DNA of 32,141 nucleotides from Flavobacterium sp. (GCA_014377455.1 JACMPO010000194.1:1-32141), one strand, 5' to 3'. Counted from the first letter of the stretch, positions 24,771 through 31,207 are shown. Notes: generated by a model from the sequence alone, not told the origin. Numbers and translations are program-made.

Positions 24771-24816
24771 TAGGAATTTTTAGGAATCAATAGGATTACT
24801 AGGAATTTCAGGATTT
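24771..24816. repeat. Five-unit ~10-bp repeat TAGGAATNNN in the gene leader
   Basis: Units at 24771, 24781, 24791, 24800 and 24810 (TAGGAAT, TAGGAAT, TAGGATT, TAGGAAT, AGGATTT). It begins 3 bp upstream of the start codon of the minus-strand membrane protein, so in sense it is ATTCCTA repeated in the leader. Confidence 0.75.
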
Positions 24817-24889
24817 CCTTATAACCACTCAAACAAAAACCACATTCCTTTGCCTCAGAATTAGTTCTTGCTCTATTTAGCGATAGGAA

Positions 24890-24897
24890 CAAATGTA
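24890..24897 (-). promoter_or_regulatory. -7 box for the unknown membrane protein
   Basis: TACATTTG on the minus strand matches TAnnTTTG. No TTG at proper distance. The leader would then contain the TAGGAATNNN repeats. Confidence 0.4.
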
Positions 24898-24997
24898 CAA
24901 AACTAGTTCAAAAAAGTGATGCTATGCAGAACTGATTTTTTATTCAGGGAAGTATACCAAAAAGGTTCTGTATTAGCTCGCTTCGCTTCCCAAAAAA

Positions 24998-25060
24998 CAA
25001 ATCTGAGTACTCAAATCTGAGAAAGATTTCTTTTTCAAATGCTTTCGAGATAATCTCGAA
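24998..25060. promoter_or_regulatory. Repeat cluster upstream of the lipoprotein-kinase-regulator genes
   Basis: CAAATCTGAG occurs at 24998-25007 and 25012-25021 (14-bp step), with the perfect palindrome GAGTACTC overlapping the first copy. A second palindrome TTCGAGAT-A-ATCTCGAA is at 25044-25060, 38 bp before the ATG at 25099. Possible operators; no perfect TAnnTTTG follows. Confidence 0.35.
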
Positions 25061-25098
25061 CAGCCACAACTATGTCATTTTTTTAAACTTTAAATCTC

Positions 25099-25302
25099 AT
25101 GAAAAAAATATTTTTCGCAACTCTTGTAGCAGTATCAATCACGTTTGTTTCTTGCACAAATAATGCAATTGAAAAAAATACATATATAAAAAACATTTCA
25201 AATCAACACAGCGAAATGTTGTTAAACCAAAAACATTGTGATAGTATTGGTGGACAAGGCGGAAACACGCCACCTCCACCTCCACCACCTTTTACATCAT
25301 AA
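25099..25302 (+). CDS. Small lipoprotein with polyproline tail
   Basis: 67 aa. Signal peptide with lipobox TFVSC (Cys19), giving a mature peptide of 49 residues tethered at the membrane. The mature part is mostly polar (EKNTYIKNISNQHSEMLLNQKHCDSIGG) and ends in GGQGGNTPPPPPPPFTS with seven consecutive prolines. It precedes the sensor kinase by 50 nt and is probably in the same operon. No family recognised; comparable short lipoproteins with Gly/Pro tails occur beside this kinase type in flavobacteria as I recall. A role as signal, ligand or brake for the kinase is inference only. Confidence 0.75.
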   Translation: MKKIFFATLVAVSITFVSCTNNAIEKNTYIKNISNQHSEMLLNQKHCDSIGGQGGNTPPPPPPPFTS

Positions 25303-25351
25303 TTAAATAGAAATATTTTTCTATTCTATTATAAATTAATAATTTCGGGAA

Positions 25352-27004
25352 ATGATTTTAAAAAAAATACATTTCCCAATTTTAATTTATATTGTTTTCT
25401 CTTTTTTTATTTCATGCAATAAGAAAATAGAAAACCCAAAGAATGAAAAGTATAGTTTAAATCTAAACAAAGCATTTTCATTTTATTACAAACAAGAATT
25501 TGATAGCGCATACTACTATTTTTATAAAGCTAAAGAGACATGTTCTGACAAGGAAAAAGAAAGAAAGGTATATGCTTTGTACTATCTTGCAGAAATACAA
25601 CAAAAACGATGTGATTTTTCTGGAAGCGAAGCAACTGCAACAAACATAATTTCTATTTTTCCTAACTACAAACACCTAAATACGACATATAATTTAATTG
25701 GAATTTCTCATTTAGAACAATATAATTATGATAGTGCTCGCAAATATTTTAATCTTGCAAGAAGTGTGGCTTCGTCTCAAGAGTATAAATTTGTATACAT
25801 AAATAATATAGCTTACGCCTATTTAGAATCAAAAGAATATAACAAAGCAAAGCAATTACTGTTAACCCTTTCCAAACAGATTTCTCTCATTCAAAACAAA
25901 CCCAATTATGCTAAAGTGCTAGACAATCTTGGGTATGCTTATTTTAAATTAAACAATCCTAAAGCATTTTATTATTTAAATAAATCATTAAAAATTCGTG
26001 ATAGTATTAAAGATAATTCCGAAATTATAGCCACTTACATGCACATGGCAGAGTATTATTTAAAATCAAATTTGAAATTATCTAATGATTTTGCACAAAA
26101 AGCCTACAATGCAGCTACGGCAATCAATAGCCCTGATGATAGAATTGTAGCTATAAAATTTCTCATTAGCTCATCAAATACTAATGATATAAAGTCTCTT
26201 GCTTTAAAGCAAATAAATATTTCCGACAGTATTAATAGAATAAGACAAAAATCAAAAACGCAGTTTGCTAAAATCAAATATGATGCTACTATTGCTTTAA
26301 AAGAAAGCGAAAGACAAAAGAGCCAAAAGCAACTCTACTTTTCGTTATTAATTTTTGTTTGCATACTATCAGTATTAATTTTTTTTGCTATCCGTTCTAA
26401 AAACAGAAGAAAACTCCAAATAGCAACTTATGATACCGAAACAAGGATTTCTAAAAAACTTCACGATGAATTAGCAAACGATGTTTTTAACGCAATGACT
26501 TATGCAGATACTCAAGATTTAGAAAATCCAATAAACAAAGAATTCCTATTAGAAAACTTAGACAAAATTTACACACAATCTAGAAACATTTCTAAAGAAA
26601 ATAGTCAAGTAGATACAGGCAATAATTTTGAAGCTGTGCTCAAAGCAATGCTTTCAACTTATAATAGCAACAAAATTAATGTTATTATAAATAATAATAC
26701 ATCATCATTAGATTGGTTAAAACTTCAAAAAGAATCTAAAATTATAATTTACAGAACACTGCAAGAATTAATGGTAAACATGCGAAAACACAGTCAATGT
26801 AGCCTGGTTGTAATTGGATTTGAAACCTATAAAAAAGGCGTAGAAATCAACTATTCAGATAATGGAATTGGTTGTCCAGAAATGTTAAATTTTAAAAATG
26901 GACTTCAAAATGCGGAAAACCGTATTTTATCCATAAACGGAACTATTACTTTTGAAACAGAAACTAATAAAGGATTCAAAGCAAAATTAAAAATACCTAA
27001 ATAA
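25352..27004 (+). CDS. Lipid-anchored TPR sensor histidine kinase
   Basis: 550 aa. The N-terminal signal has a lipobox (FFISC, Cys22). Residues about 35-290 form tetratricopeptide-like repeats (SAYYYFYKAKE, SARKYFNLARS, KAKQLLLTL, AFYYLNKSLKIRD), predicted periplasmic. One transmembrane helix lies at 329-347, then a short coil, the phosphoacceptor His371 in KLHDELANDVFNAM (HisKA_3-like) and a HATPase: N box ELMVNMRKHSQ (about 472-482), G box DNGIGC (503-508) and the NAENRILSINGTITFE lid. The combination of TPR sensor and HisKA_3 kinase is common in Bacteroidota. A response regulator follows after 10 nt. The membrane topology is unusual in having both a lipid anchor and a TM helix. Confidence 0.92.
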   Translation: MILKKIHFPILIYIVFSFFISCNKKIENPKNEKYSLNLNKAFSFYYKQEFDSAYYYFYKAKETCSDKEKERKVYALYYLAEIQQKRCDFSGSEATATNIISIFPNYKHLNTTYNLIGISHLEQYNYDSARKYFNLARSVASSQEYKFVYINNIAYAYLESKEYNKAKQLLLTLSKQISLIQNKPNYAKVLDNLGYAYFKLNNPKAFYYLNKSLKIRDSIKDNSEIIATYMHMAEYYLKSNLKLSNDFAQKAYNAATAINSPDDRIVAIKFLISSSNTNDIKSLALKQINISDSINRIRQKSKTQFAKIKYDATIALKESERQKSQKQLYFSLLIFVCILSVLIFFAIRSKNRRKLQIATYDTETRISKKLHDELANDVFNAMTYADTQDLENPINKEFLLENLDKIYTQSRNISKENSQVDTGNNFEAVLKAMLSTYNSNKINVIINNNTSSLDWLKLQKESKIIIYRTLQELMVNMRKHSQCSLVVIGFETYKKGVEINYSDNGIGCPEMLNFKNGLQNAENRILSINGTITFETETNKGFKAKLKIPK

Positions 27005-27014
27005 TTACAAAGTC

Positions 27015-27683
27015 ATGTTTAAGAAAGTAATAATAGCCGAAGATTTTGACAGCATCAATTTGGCAGTAATGCAAGTGCTGAGTGAGCTTGGCGTTACAGA
27101 AATACACCATGCAAAATATTGTGATGATGCTCAATTAAAAATTAAAAAAGCTATTCTTGACAACGAACCATTTGATTTACTAATAAGTGATTTATCTTTT
27201 AAAGCAGATCATCGAAAAGTACAATTAGTTGGTGGAGATGATTTGATAAAATGGGTAAGAGAAGTACAACCCGATTTAAAAATAATAGTGCACTCCGTTG
27301 AAGATAAAACGTTTTACATCAAATCACTTTTTGAAAATCAGAATATTAATGGATTTGTAATTAAAGGTCGCAGAAGTATTCATGAATTAAAAACGGCAAT
27401 CACCAACCTTTTTCAAACCAATAAAAAGTACATTTCACCCGAAATGGAATCAATTCTCCAAGACAAAACAATAAGTGAAATTGATAATTTTGATATAGAA
27501 CTTATCAAGCAACTGTCACTAGGCATACCTCAAGAAAAAATGGACATCAGGTTCAAAGAATTAGGAATTACTCCCAATAGTAAAAGTACTATCGAAAAAA
27601 GAATTAGCAAACTCAAAGACTACTTCAAAGCCAACAATACAGTACATTTAATCTCTATTGCTAAAGATTTAGGAATTGCCTAG
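27015..27683 (+). CDS. Response regulator with LuxR-like HTH
   Basis: 222 aa. The receiver domain (1-135) has the acid pair Glu9/Asp10, phosphoacceptor Asp59 (LLISDL), Ser94 and Lys117 (VIKG). The C-terminal part (about 155-222) is a divergent LuxR/GerE-type helix-turn-helix: FDIELIKQLSLGIPQEKMDIRFKE, then SKSTIEKRISKLKDYFKANNTVHLISIAKDLG, the end corresponding to the usual LuxR finish. It is the cognate partner of the kinase just upstream. The two palindromes downstream (27773, 28396) are the obvious candidates for its DNA sites. Confidence 0.93.
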   Translation: MFKKVIIAEDFDSINLAVMQVLSELGVTEIHHAKYCDDAQLKIKKAILDNEPFDLLISDLSFKADHRKVQLVGGDDLIKWVREVQPDLKIIVHSVEDKTFYIKSLFENQNINGFVIKGRRSIHELKTAITNLFQTNKKYISPEMESILQDKTISEIDNFDIELIKQLSLGIPQEKMDIRFKELGITPNSKSTIEKRISKLKDYFKANNTVHLISIAKDLGIA

Positions 27684-27734
27684 CTACAATCTTTTCACTT
27701 CCAGCTTGTCATTTCTCCGCACAAGGAATCTCAT

Positions 27735-27755
27735 AATCTAAAATCTAACATCTAC
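27735..27755. repeat. 7-bp tandem phrase AATCTAA
   Basis: AATCTAA, AATCTAA, CATCTAC in perfect 7-bp register (27735, 27742, 27749), between the regulator stop and the operator at 27773. Confidence 0.6.
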
Positions 27756-27772
27756 TATGTTTTTCTTTCCTC

Positions 27773-27818
27773 TTTACGGTTTCCCGTAAAGAATACTTTT
27801 TTATTGGTTATAAGTTTG
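27773..27818 (+). promoter_or_regulatory. Palindromic operator plus -7 box before the DUF6804 gene
   Basis: TTTACGGTTTCCCGTAAA (27773-27790) is a palindrome with 7-bp arms and a 4-bp centre; one further pair (C/G) extends it. After exactly 20 nt comes TAAGTTTG (27811-27818), a perfect TAnnTTTG, and after 28 nt the ATG. There is no TTG -33 element at the normal place, which the palindrome replaces. The same layout recurs at 28396. Confidence 0.75.
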
Positions 27819-27846
27819 AAGAATTATTTAAAACACTATTTCAAAC

Positions 27847-28137
27847 ATGAGAAAAATATGCTTGTTTTGCGCAGCTATCGCATTAATTGCCTGTTTCGAT
27901 TTACCTACAGCATATTACACCTTTCTACGAATTGTAATAACCATAGGCGCAATAGCAATTATTATCAAAGAAACACAAAAAGACGTAAACCTAATAGGAA
28001 TAGCATTTATAGGAATAGCAATTCTTTTCAATCCAATTATACCAATTCACTTTTTCGAAAAATCAATTTGGATATCAATCGATATCTTTTCTGCAATTTT
28101 GTTTTTAATATATGGTTTTAAAGAAACAAAAAACTAA
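27847..28137 (+). CDS. DUF6804 family small membrane protein
   Basis: 96 aa with four hydrophobic segments. It starts with MRKICLFCAAIALIACFDLPTAYYTFLRIVITIGAIAI, and IAFIGIAILFNPIIPIHFFEKSIWISIDIFSAILFLI is the signature end of DUF6804 as I remember it. Function unknown. It has its own palindrome-preceded promoter directly downstream of the response regulator, and the KTSC-like gene follows 10 nt after its stop, so the two form a unit ended by the terminator at 28371. Confidence 0.85.
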   Translation: MRKICLFCAAIALIACFDLPTAYYTFLRIVITIGAIAIIIKETQKDVNLIGIAFIGIAILFNPIIPIHFFEKSIWISIDIFSAILFLIYGFKETKN

Positions 28138-28147
28138 TCTTATCAGT

Positions 28148-28357
28148 ATGATCATATACCTAGTAAAGGCAATCAATATTCTTAAAGTAGGATTTGATTA
28201 CGAAAATCAAATCTTAGAAATAGAGTTCAGGCTAAATGTGATGCATCACTATTTTGAAGTGCCATTAGACGGGTTTGTGGCCTTCATGAAAGCCGATGAC
28301 GTTGATGAATTCTATTTCAATTTCATACAGTATAACTATCATTTTGATTCTTTTTAA
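28148..28357 (+). CDS. KTSC-like small protein
   Basis: 70 aa. The stretch INILKVGFDYENQILEIEFRLNVMHHYFEVPLDGFVAFMKADDVDEFYFNFI follows the KTSC domain (start ...I..VGYD, then LEVEF.sG..Y.Y..VP, with a final YFN..I), but the eponymous Ser/Cys residues are altered and the usual GRY-type end is replaced by QYNYHF. KTSC proteins are predicted RNA-associated in the literature, with function untested. I start at ATG 28148; ATG 28112 would overlap the upstream gene by 26 nt. Confidence 0.7.
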   Translation: MIIYLVKAINILKVGFDYENQILEIEFRLNVMHHYFEVPLDGFVAFMKADDVDEFYFNFIQYNYHFDSF

Positions 28358-28370
28358 CGCTGACAGCAAC

Positions 28371-28390
28371 AGAGAATATTCTCTTTTTTT
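28371..28390 (+). terminator. Terminator of the DUF6804-KTSC unit
   Basis: AGAGAATATTCTCT (28371-28384) is a perfect palindrome followed by six T. It is only 5 nt before the next operator, so the downstream promoter is insulated. Confidence 0.8.
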
Positions 28391-28395
28391 ACTCC

Positions 28396-28441
28396 TTTAC
28401 GATTTCCCGTAAAATAATAAAATAATACCGCTTTAAATTTG
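28396..28441 (+). promoter_or_regulatory. Palindromic operator plus -7 box before the 242-aa gene
   Basis: TTTACGATTTCCCGTAAA (28396-28413) equals the operator at 27773 in 17 of 18 positions. TAAATTTG (28434-28441) follows after exactly 20 nt, and the ATG after exactly 28 nt. No TTG -33 element. Confidence 0.75.
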
Positions 28442-28469
28442 CTTTAATATTAATTTAAAACCAATAATT

Positions 28470-29198
28470 ATGGCATTCAATGAAACTGGACATTATAAAA
28501 ATGTCGCAAACCTAAATCTTTTAATAGGATACATCACATCCTACGGAGCACAGTATGCACCAAGCAAAGACGCTATTAAACTAGTCAATCTTCAAGACCT
28601 CTACCAAAGTGCAAGCCTGCAAATCACTACTGTGCAAGACGCTAAAAACAACTACTCCCAAAAAGTAGACAATAGAGAAGATGTATTCAAAAACATCAAA
28701 AAATTCACAACAAGAATCGTGGCAAACCTTTCAGGTACCAACGTAACAGAGCAAACAATAAAAGACGCCAAAACTATCAACGCCAAAATTCAAGCTTCAA
28801 AAGCCAAAAAACCCAACACCTCCAATCCAGATAATCTAGACCCAACAGCAACCAGCCATTCAACATCAAGACAAAGCTATGACAGCCTTTACGAAAACTT
28901 CAACGACATGGTAAGTCTCCTCAATTTCGCTCCAGGTTATGATACTACTCAAAACGAATTCCTTACCACCGAACTAGCCAACTACGCCACCAAGCTAAGA
29001 AACGCTAACGACGAAATCAACAACGCAGTAGTGCTAGTAACCAATAAAAGAATAGAACGCAACAACCTACTATACGCCCCAACAACAGGATTAGTAGACA
29101 CAGCGCTCGATGCCAAAAAATACATCAAAGGATATTTTGGTGCAACCAGCCAACAATTCAAAGCAATAAACAGCATAAACTTTAAAAACACCAAATAA
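28470..29198 (+). CDS. Unknown helical protein, 242 aa
   Basis: No signal peptide, no TM segment. Mostly helical and Asn/Lys/Thr-rich. N-terminal MAFNETGHYKNVANLNLLIGYITSYGAQYAPSKDAIKL, a central helix with VDNREDVFKNIKKFTTRIVANLSG, a flexible Pro/Ser/Thr linker about 113-135, then two long helices (YDSLYENFNDMVSLL; FLTTELANYATKLRNANDEINNAVVLVTNKRIERNNLLY) and the C-terminal AKKYIKGYFGATSQQFKAINSINFK. I recall the same family as hypothetical proteins in many flavobacteria, often as paralogues; no function is known. The sense strand is unusually C-rich and G-poor. It has the same operator as the DUF6804 gene, and is closed by a strong terminator. Confidence 0.85.
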   Translation: MAFNETGHYKNVANLNLLIGYITSYGAQYAPSKDAIKLVNLQDLYQSASLQITTVQDAKNNYSQKVDNREDVFKNIKKFTTRIVANLSGTNVTEQTIKDAKTINAKIQASKAKKPNTSNPDNLDPTATSHSTSRQSYDSLYENFNDMVSLLNFAPGYDTTQNEFLTTELANYATKLRNANDEINNAVVLVTNKRIERNNLLYAPTTGLVDTALDAKKYIKGYFGATSQQFKAINSINFKNTK

Positions 29199-29206
29199 AA
29201 AACCCA

Positions 29207-29247
29207 AAACCATCAAAGTTTTTAAAACTAACTTTGATGGTTTTCTT
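29207..29247 (+). terminator. Strong terminator of the 242-aa gene
   Basis: AAACCATCAAAGTT (29207-29220) / AACTTTGATGGTTT (29230-29243), 14-bp perfect stem, 9-nt loop, T-rich end. Confidence 0.9.
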
Positions 29248-29276
29248 AAAATTATCAATAAATTTAATAAATCATT

Positions 29277-29514
29277 CCACCAATACATACAAATCAACCA
29301 CCAATACATGCAACATATCATAAACTAGTAACAACACAACAACAACTCTATAAAAACAAAAAACAAATACTATCTACATACAAACAAATACTTCCAATAT
29401 AGTAAAGTATAGTACCAAACAGCCAACCACTACTTCCAATATAGCGAAGTATACTTCCAATATACAAACAACTACTTCCATAAAACCAACAAATACTTTC
29501 ATTAAACAACCATC
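29277..29514. repeat. 21-bp-period tandem repeat
   Basis: Unit start TACTTCCAATATA at 29389, 29431 and 29452, with decayed units at 29368, 29410, 29473 and 29494, all in 21-bp register. A second register, CCACCAATACAT, is at 29277 and 29298. The top strand is nearly free of G. The minus strand has an open frame here with heptapeptide repeats (CLYIGSI-like), judged not a gene. Confidence 0.8.
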
Positions 29515-29522
29515 CCATTCCA

Positions 29523-30329
29523 ATGTTCAAAAAAATACTTTATTTATGTCTTTTTCTATCAGCAACAACACTCCAAAGCCAAGTAAAACTCCTATCTTGG
29601 AACATAGAAAACCTAGGCAGTTCTAAATCAGACAGCACTATTGTTTTCATCGCCAACACACTAAAAAACTATGATGTAGTAGCCTTGCAAGAAGTAGTAG
29701 CAGGAGATGGTGGCGGACAAGCAGTGGCCAAACTAGCCAACGAACTAAACACAAAAGGAGCAAAATGGGACTATGTAATCAGTGATCCAACAAGCAGCAG
29801 CGCCTACAAAACCGAACGTTACGCCTTCCTATGGAAAACAGCTATAGTCAAGAAATTTGGCAAAGCATGGCTAGAACAAAAATACAATCAAGAAATAGAC
29901 AGAGAACCATTTTACTGCACCTTTGAATACAACAACAAACAATTCACAGTAGTAAATTTTCACGCCATAACCAAAAACAATCAACCAGAAACCGAAATAA
30001 AATACTTCAAGTTTTTACCTGAACAATATCCAAATCTAAATTTGTTATTTGTAGGAGATTTTAATTGTCCACAATCACATACAGTCTTTAATCCTTTAAA
30101 GAAAATGGGATACCAAAGTGCCTTTCAAAACCAAAAAACATCACTTAAAAAAGAATGCAAAGAAAACAACTGCCTAGCATCAGAATTTGATAATATTTGG
30201 TATAAAACAGCCAATATTAAAACTATAAAAGCAGAGGCAATTCATTTTTACAATGCTTTCACAACACAAAAAAAAGCTAGAGAAATTTCAGATCATATAC
30301 CAATAACAATAAATTTTAAAATAAATTAA
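29523..30329 (+). CDS. Secreted endonuclease/exonuclease/phosphatase family protein
   Basis: 268 aa with a signal peptide (FKKILYLCLFLSATTLQSQ) and a DNase-I-like fold. Catalytic motifs are complete: SWNIENLG (Asn27), ALQEVV (Glu57), ERYAFLWK, NFHA (His147), VGDFN (Asp179, Asn181) and SDH (Asp257, His258). The predicted activity is Mg2+-dependent phosphodiesterase on nucleic acid, extracytoplasmic. Two Cys pairs (YCTF; ECKENNC) may form disulfides. It follows the 242-aa gene across a terminator and the 21-bp repeat array; no promoter with TAnnTTTG is evident, so it may depend on the repeat region. Confidence 0.9.
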   Translation: MFKKILYLCLFLSATTLQSQVKLLSWNIENLGSSKSDSTIVFIANTLKNYDVVALQEVVAGDGGGQAVAKLANELNTKGAKWDYVISDPTSSSAYKTERYAFLWKTAIVKKFGKAWLEQKYNQEIDREPFYCTFEYNNKQFTVVNFHAITKNNQPETEIKYFKFLPEQYPNLNLLFVGDFNCPQSHTVFNPLKKMGYQSAFQNQKTSLKKECKENNCLASEFDNIWYKTANIKTIKAEAIHFYNAFTTQKKAREISDHIPITINFKIN

Positions 30330-30338
30330 TTTAAATTT

Positions 30339-30361
30339 CGATTTTCCATAAAATAATAAAA
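30339..30361 (+). promoter_or_regulatory. Degenerate third copy of the operator region
   Basis: This 23-bp stretch equals 28400-28422 in 21 positions (CGATTTYCCRTAAAATAATA core), but the left arm lost its A so the palindrome is broken. Ten nt after the nuclease stop; no gene follows in this direction. The remainder of 30330-30592 holds only the tRNA terminator. Confidence 0.4.
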
Positions 30362-30546
30362 AGTGATATAAACAGTATTGCAAAACAATAGTAATCTCAA
30401 TAAATTATCTATAGCAACCCGTACAAAAAACTAATTTTTAAGTTTAGCATTGCTTCTATTTAATGGCAGATAAAATTCATTAGAAAAGAAAAATAAAGCA
30501 TCTATATAAAATGTTTGTATTTGTAGTAATAACAAGACTTTGCGAG

Positions 30547-30590
30547 ATAAAAAATAGGACAAATTCAAAAAAATTGAATAAGTCCTATTA
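30547..30590 (-). terminator. Terminator of tRNA-Ala
   Basis: AATAGGAC (30553-30560) / GTCCTATT (30582-30589) enclosing a second stem ATTCAA / TTGAAT. On the minus strand it is followed by a T-run. Confidence 0.85.
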
Positions 30591-30592
30591 AG

Positions 30593-30666
30593 TGGAGAAT
30601 ATCGGATTCGAACCGACCACCTCTTGCCTGCCAGGCAAGCGCTCTAGCCAAATGAGCTAATCCCCC
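30593..30666 (-). tRNA. tRNA-Ala (anticodon GGC)
   Basis: A complete cloverleaf on the minus strand: acceptor GGGGGAT / ATTCTCC with two G-T pairs, D-arm GCTC..GAGC, anticodon stem CTTGC / GCAAG with loop CTGGCAG, T-loop TTCGAAT, discriminator A. CCA is not encoded. Reads Ala codons GCC/GCT. The 5' half and the upstream flank recur at 31326-31600. Confidence 0.96.
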
Positions 30667-30675
30667 AAAATCTTG

Positions 30676-30705
30676 TAAATATATAGTATTTGATAAGAAT
30701 TACAA
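30676..30705 (-). promoter_or_regulatory. Possible promoter of tRNA-Ala
   Basis: On the minus strand TTG (30703-30705), 19-nt spacer, TATATTTA (30676-30683), one mismatch to TAnnTTTG. Confidence 0.4.
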
Positions 30706-30710
30706 AATTT

Positions 30711-30736
30711 AAAGCCACTCAAAAATTGAATGCTTT
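30711..30736 (-). terminator. Hairpin after the chimeric ORF
   Basis: AAAGC..(30711-30715) / TGCTTT (30731-30736) with inner TCAA / TTGA. It is the diverged counterpart of the hairpin at 31417-31443. Confidence 0.5.
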
Positions 30737-30769
30737 AATAAATAAAATTCGCAGCAAATTTTTCAGTTA

Positions 30770-31207
30770 TCAAATTGAAAACTGCACACCCAAAACAATA
30801 TTTCTTCCAATATTAGGAATACCATCATTTTTTAATCGTGGTAAATGCTTAATATAGGTTTTATTAAATAAATTATTAGTATTCAAATCTGAAGCAATTT
30901 TTAAAATGAAAACTTTTAAGAAACCTAAATTTATAAATGTTAATATTTTCTTCATAATAAATGTACTCAAATAAAATACAACTAATCCTATAATCATCAT
31001 TAATAATCTATTTCTGAATCTGTGAGTTTTATTGATTTTGTCATCATTTATTAAGTTTATAGATTCATAAAAAACGTTAAATATCATCAACAAAAAATAA
31101 ATCGGTTTATGCCACCAACTATCTGCAATACTTTTTATTGGAATAATTAAAGGCAGAAAGTATAATGCTAAAAGCATATAAAAAGCTATTTGTAATAATT
31201 TCCTCAT
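30770..31207 (-). CDS. Chimeric ORF: small membrane protein fused to a TonB-receptor tail
   Basis: 145 aa. Residues 1-86 contain three hydrophobic segments (about 5-24, 35-50, 68-84) with a basic loop KTHRFRNR. From about residue 112 (possibly 88) to the end it is the last two beta strands of a TonB-dependent receptor: NLFNKTYIKHLPRLKNDGIPNIGRNI...FSI is 28/34 identical to the tail of the receptor at 31472. A barrel end on an inner-membrane-like protein makes no sense as a functional unit, so the ORF is most likely the accidental result of a duplication/deletion; the original membrane protein may have lost its own C-terminus. Whether it is expressed is unknown. Confidence 0.6.
   Translation of the reverse strand: MRKLLQIAFYMLLALYFLPLIIPIKSIADSWWHKPIYFLLMIFNVFYESINLINDDKINKTHRFRNRLLMMIIGLVVFYLSTFIMKKILTFINLGFLKVFILKIASDLNTNNLFNKTYIKHLPRLKNDGIPNIGRNIVLGVQFSI

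Larger units (their letters stand above)
30639..30890. repeat. Direct repeat copy A (tRNA-Ala / receptor-tail unit)
   Basis: From GCGCTCTAG of the tRNA through the spacer and hairpin into the receptor tail, this segment matches 31345-31591 over about 250 bp with scattered substitutions and small indels (identity roughly 75-80 % by eye). Weak similarity continues to about 30950. Confidence 0.8.

Noticed and set aside
27804..28121. 105-aa basic ORF overlapping the DUF6804 gene in another frame
   Set aside because: Composition rich in Asn/Arg/Tyr, typical of a frame-shifted membrane gene; the DUF6804 frame has the family motifs and a properly placed promoter.
29348..29530. Minus-strand 60-aa ORF with heptapeptide repeats
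   Set aside because: The repeats follow trivially from the 21-bp DNA repeat, no promoter is present, and the array continues out of frame; treated as repeat DNA.
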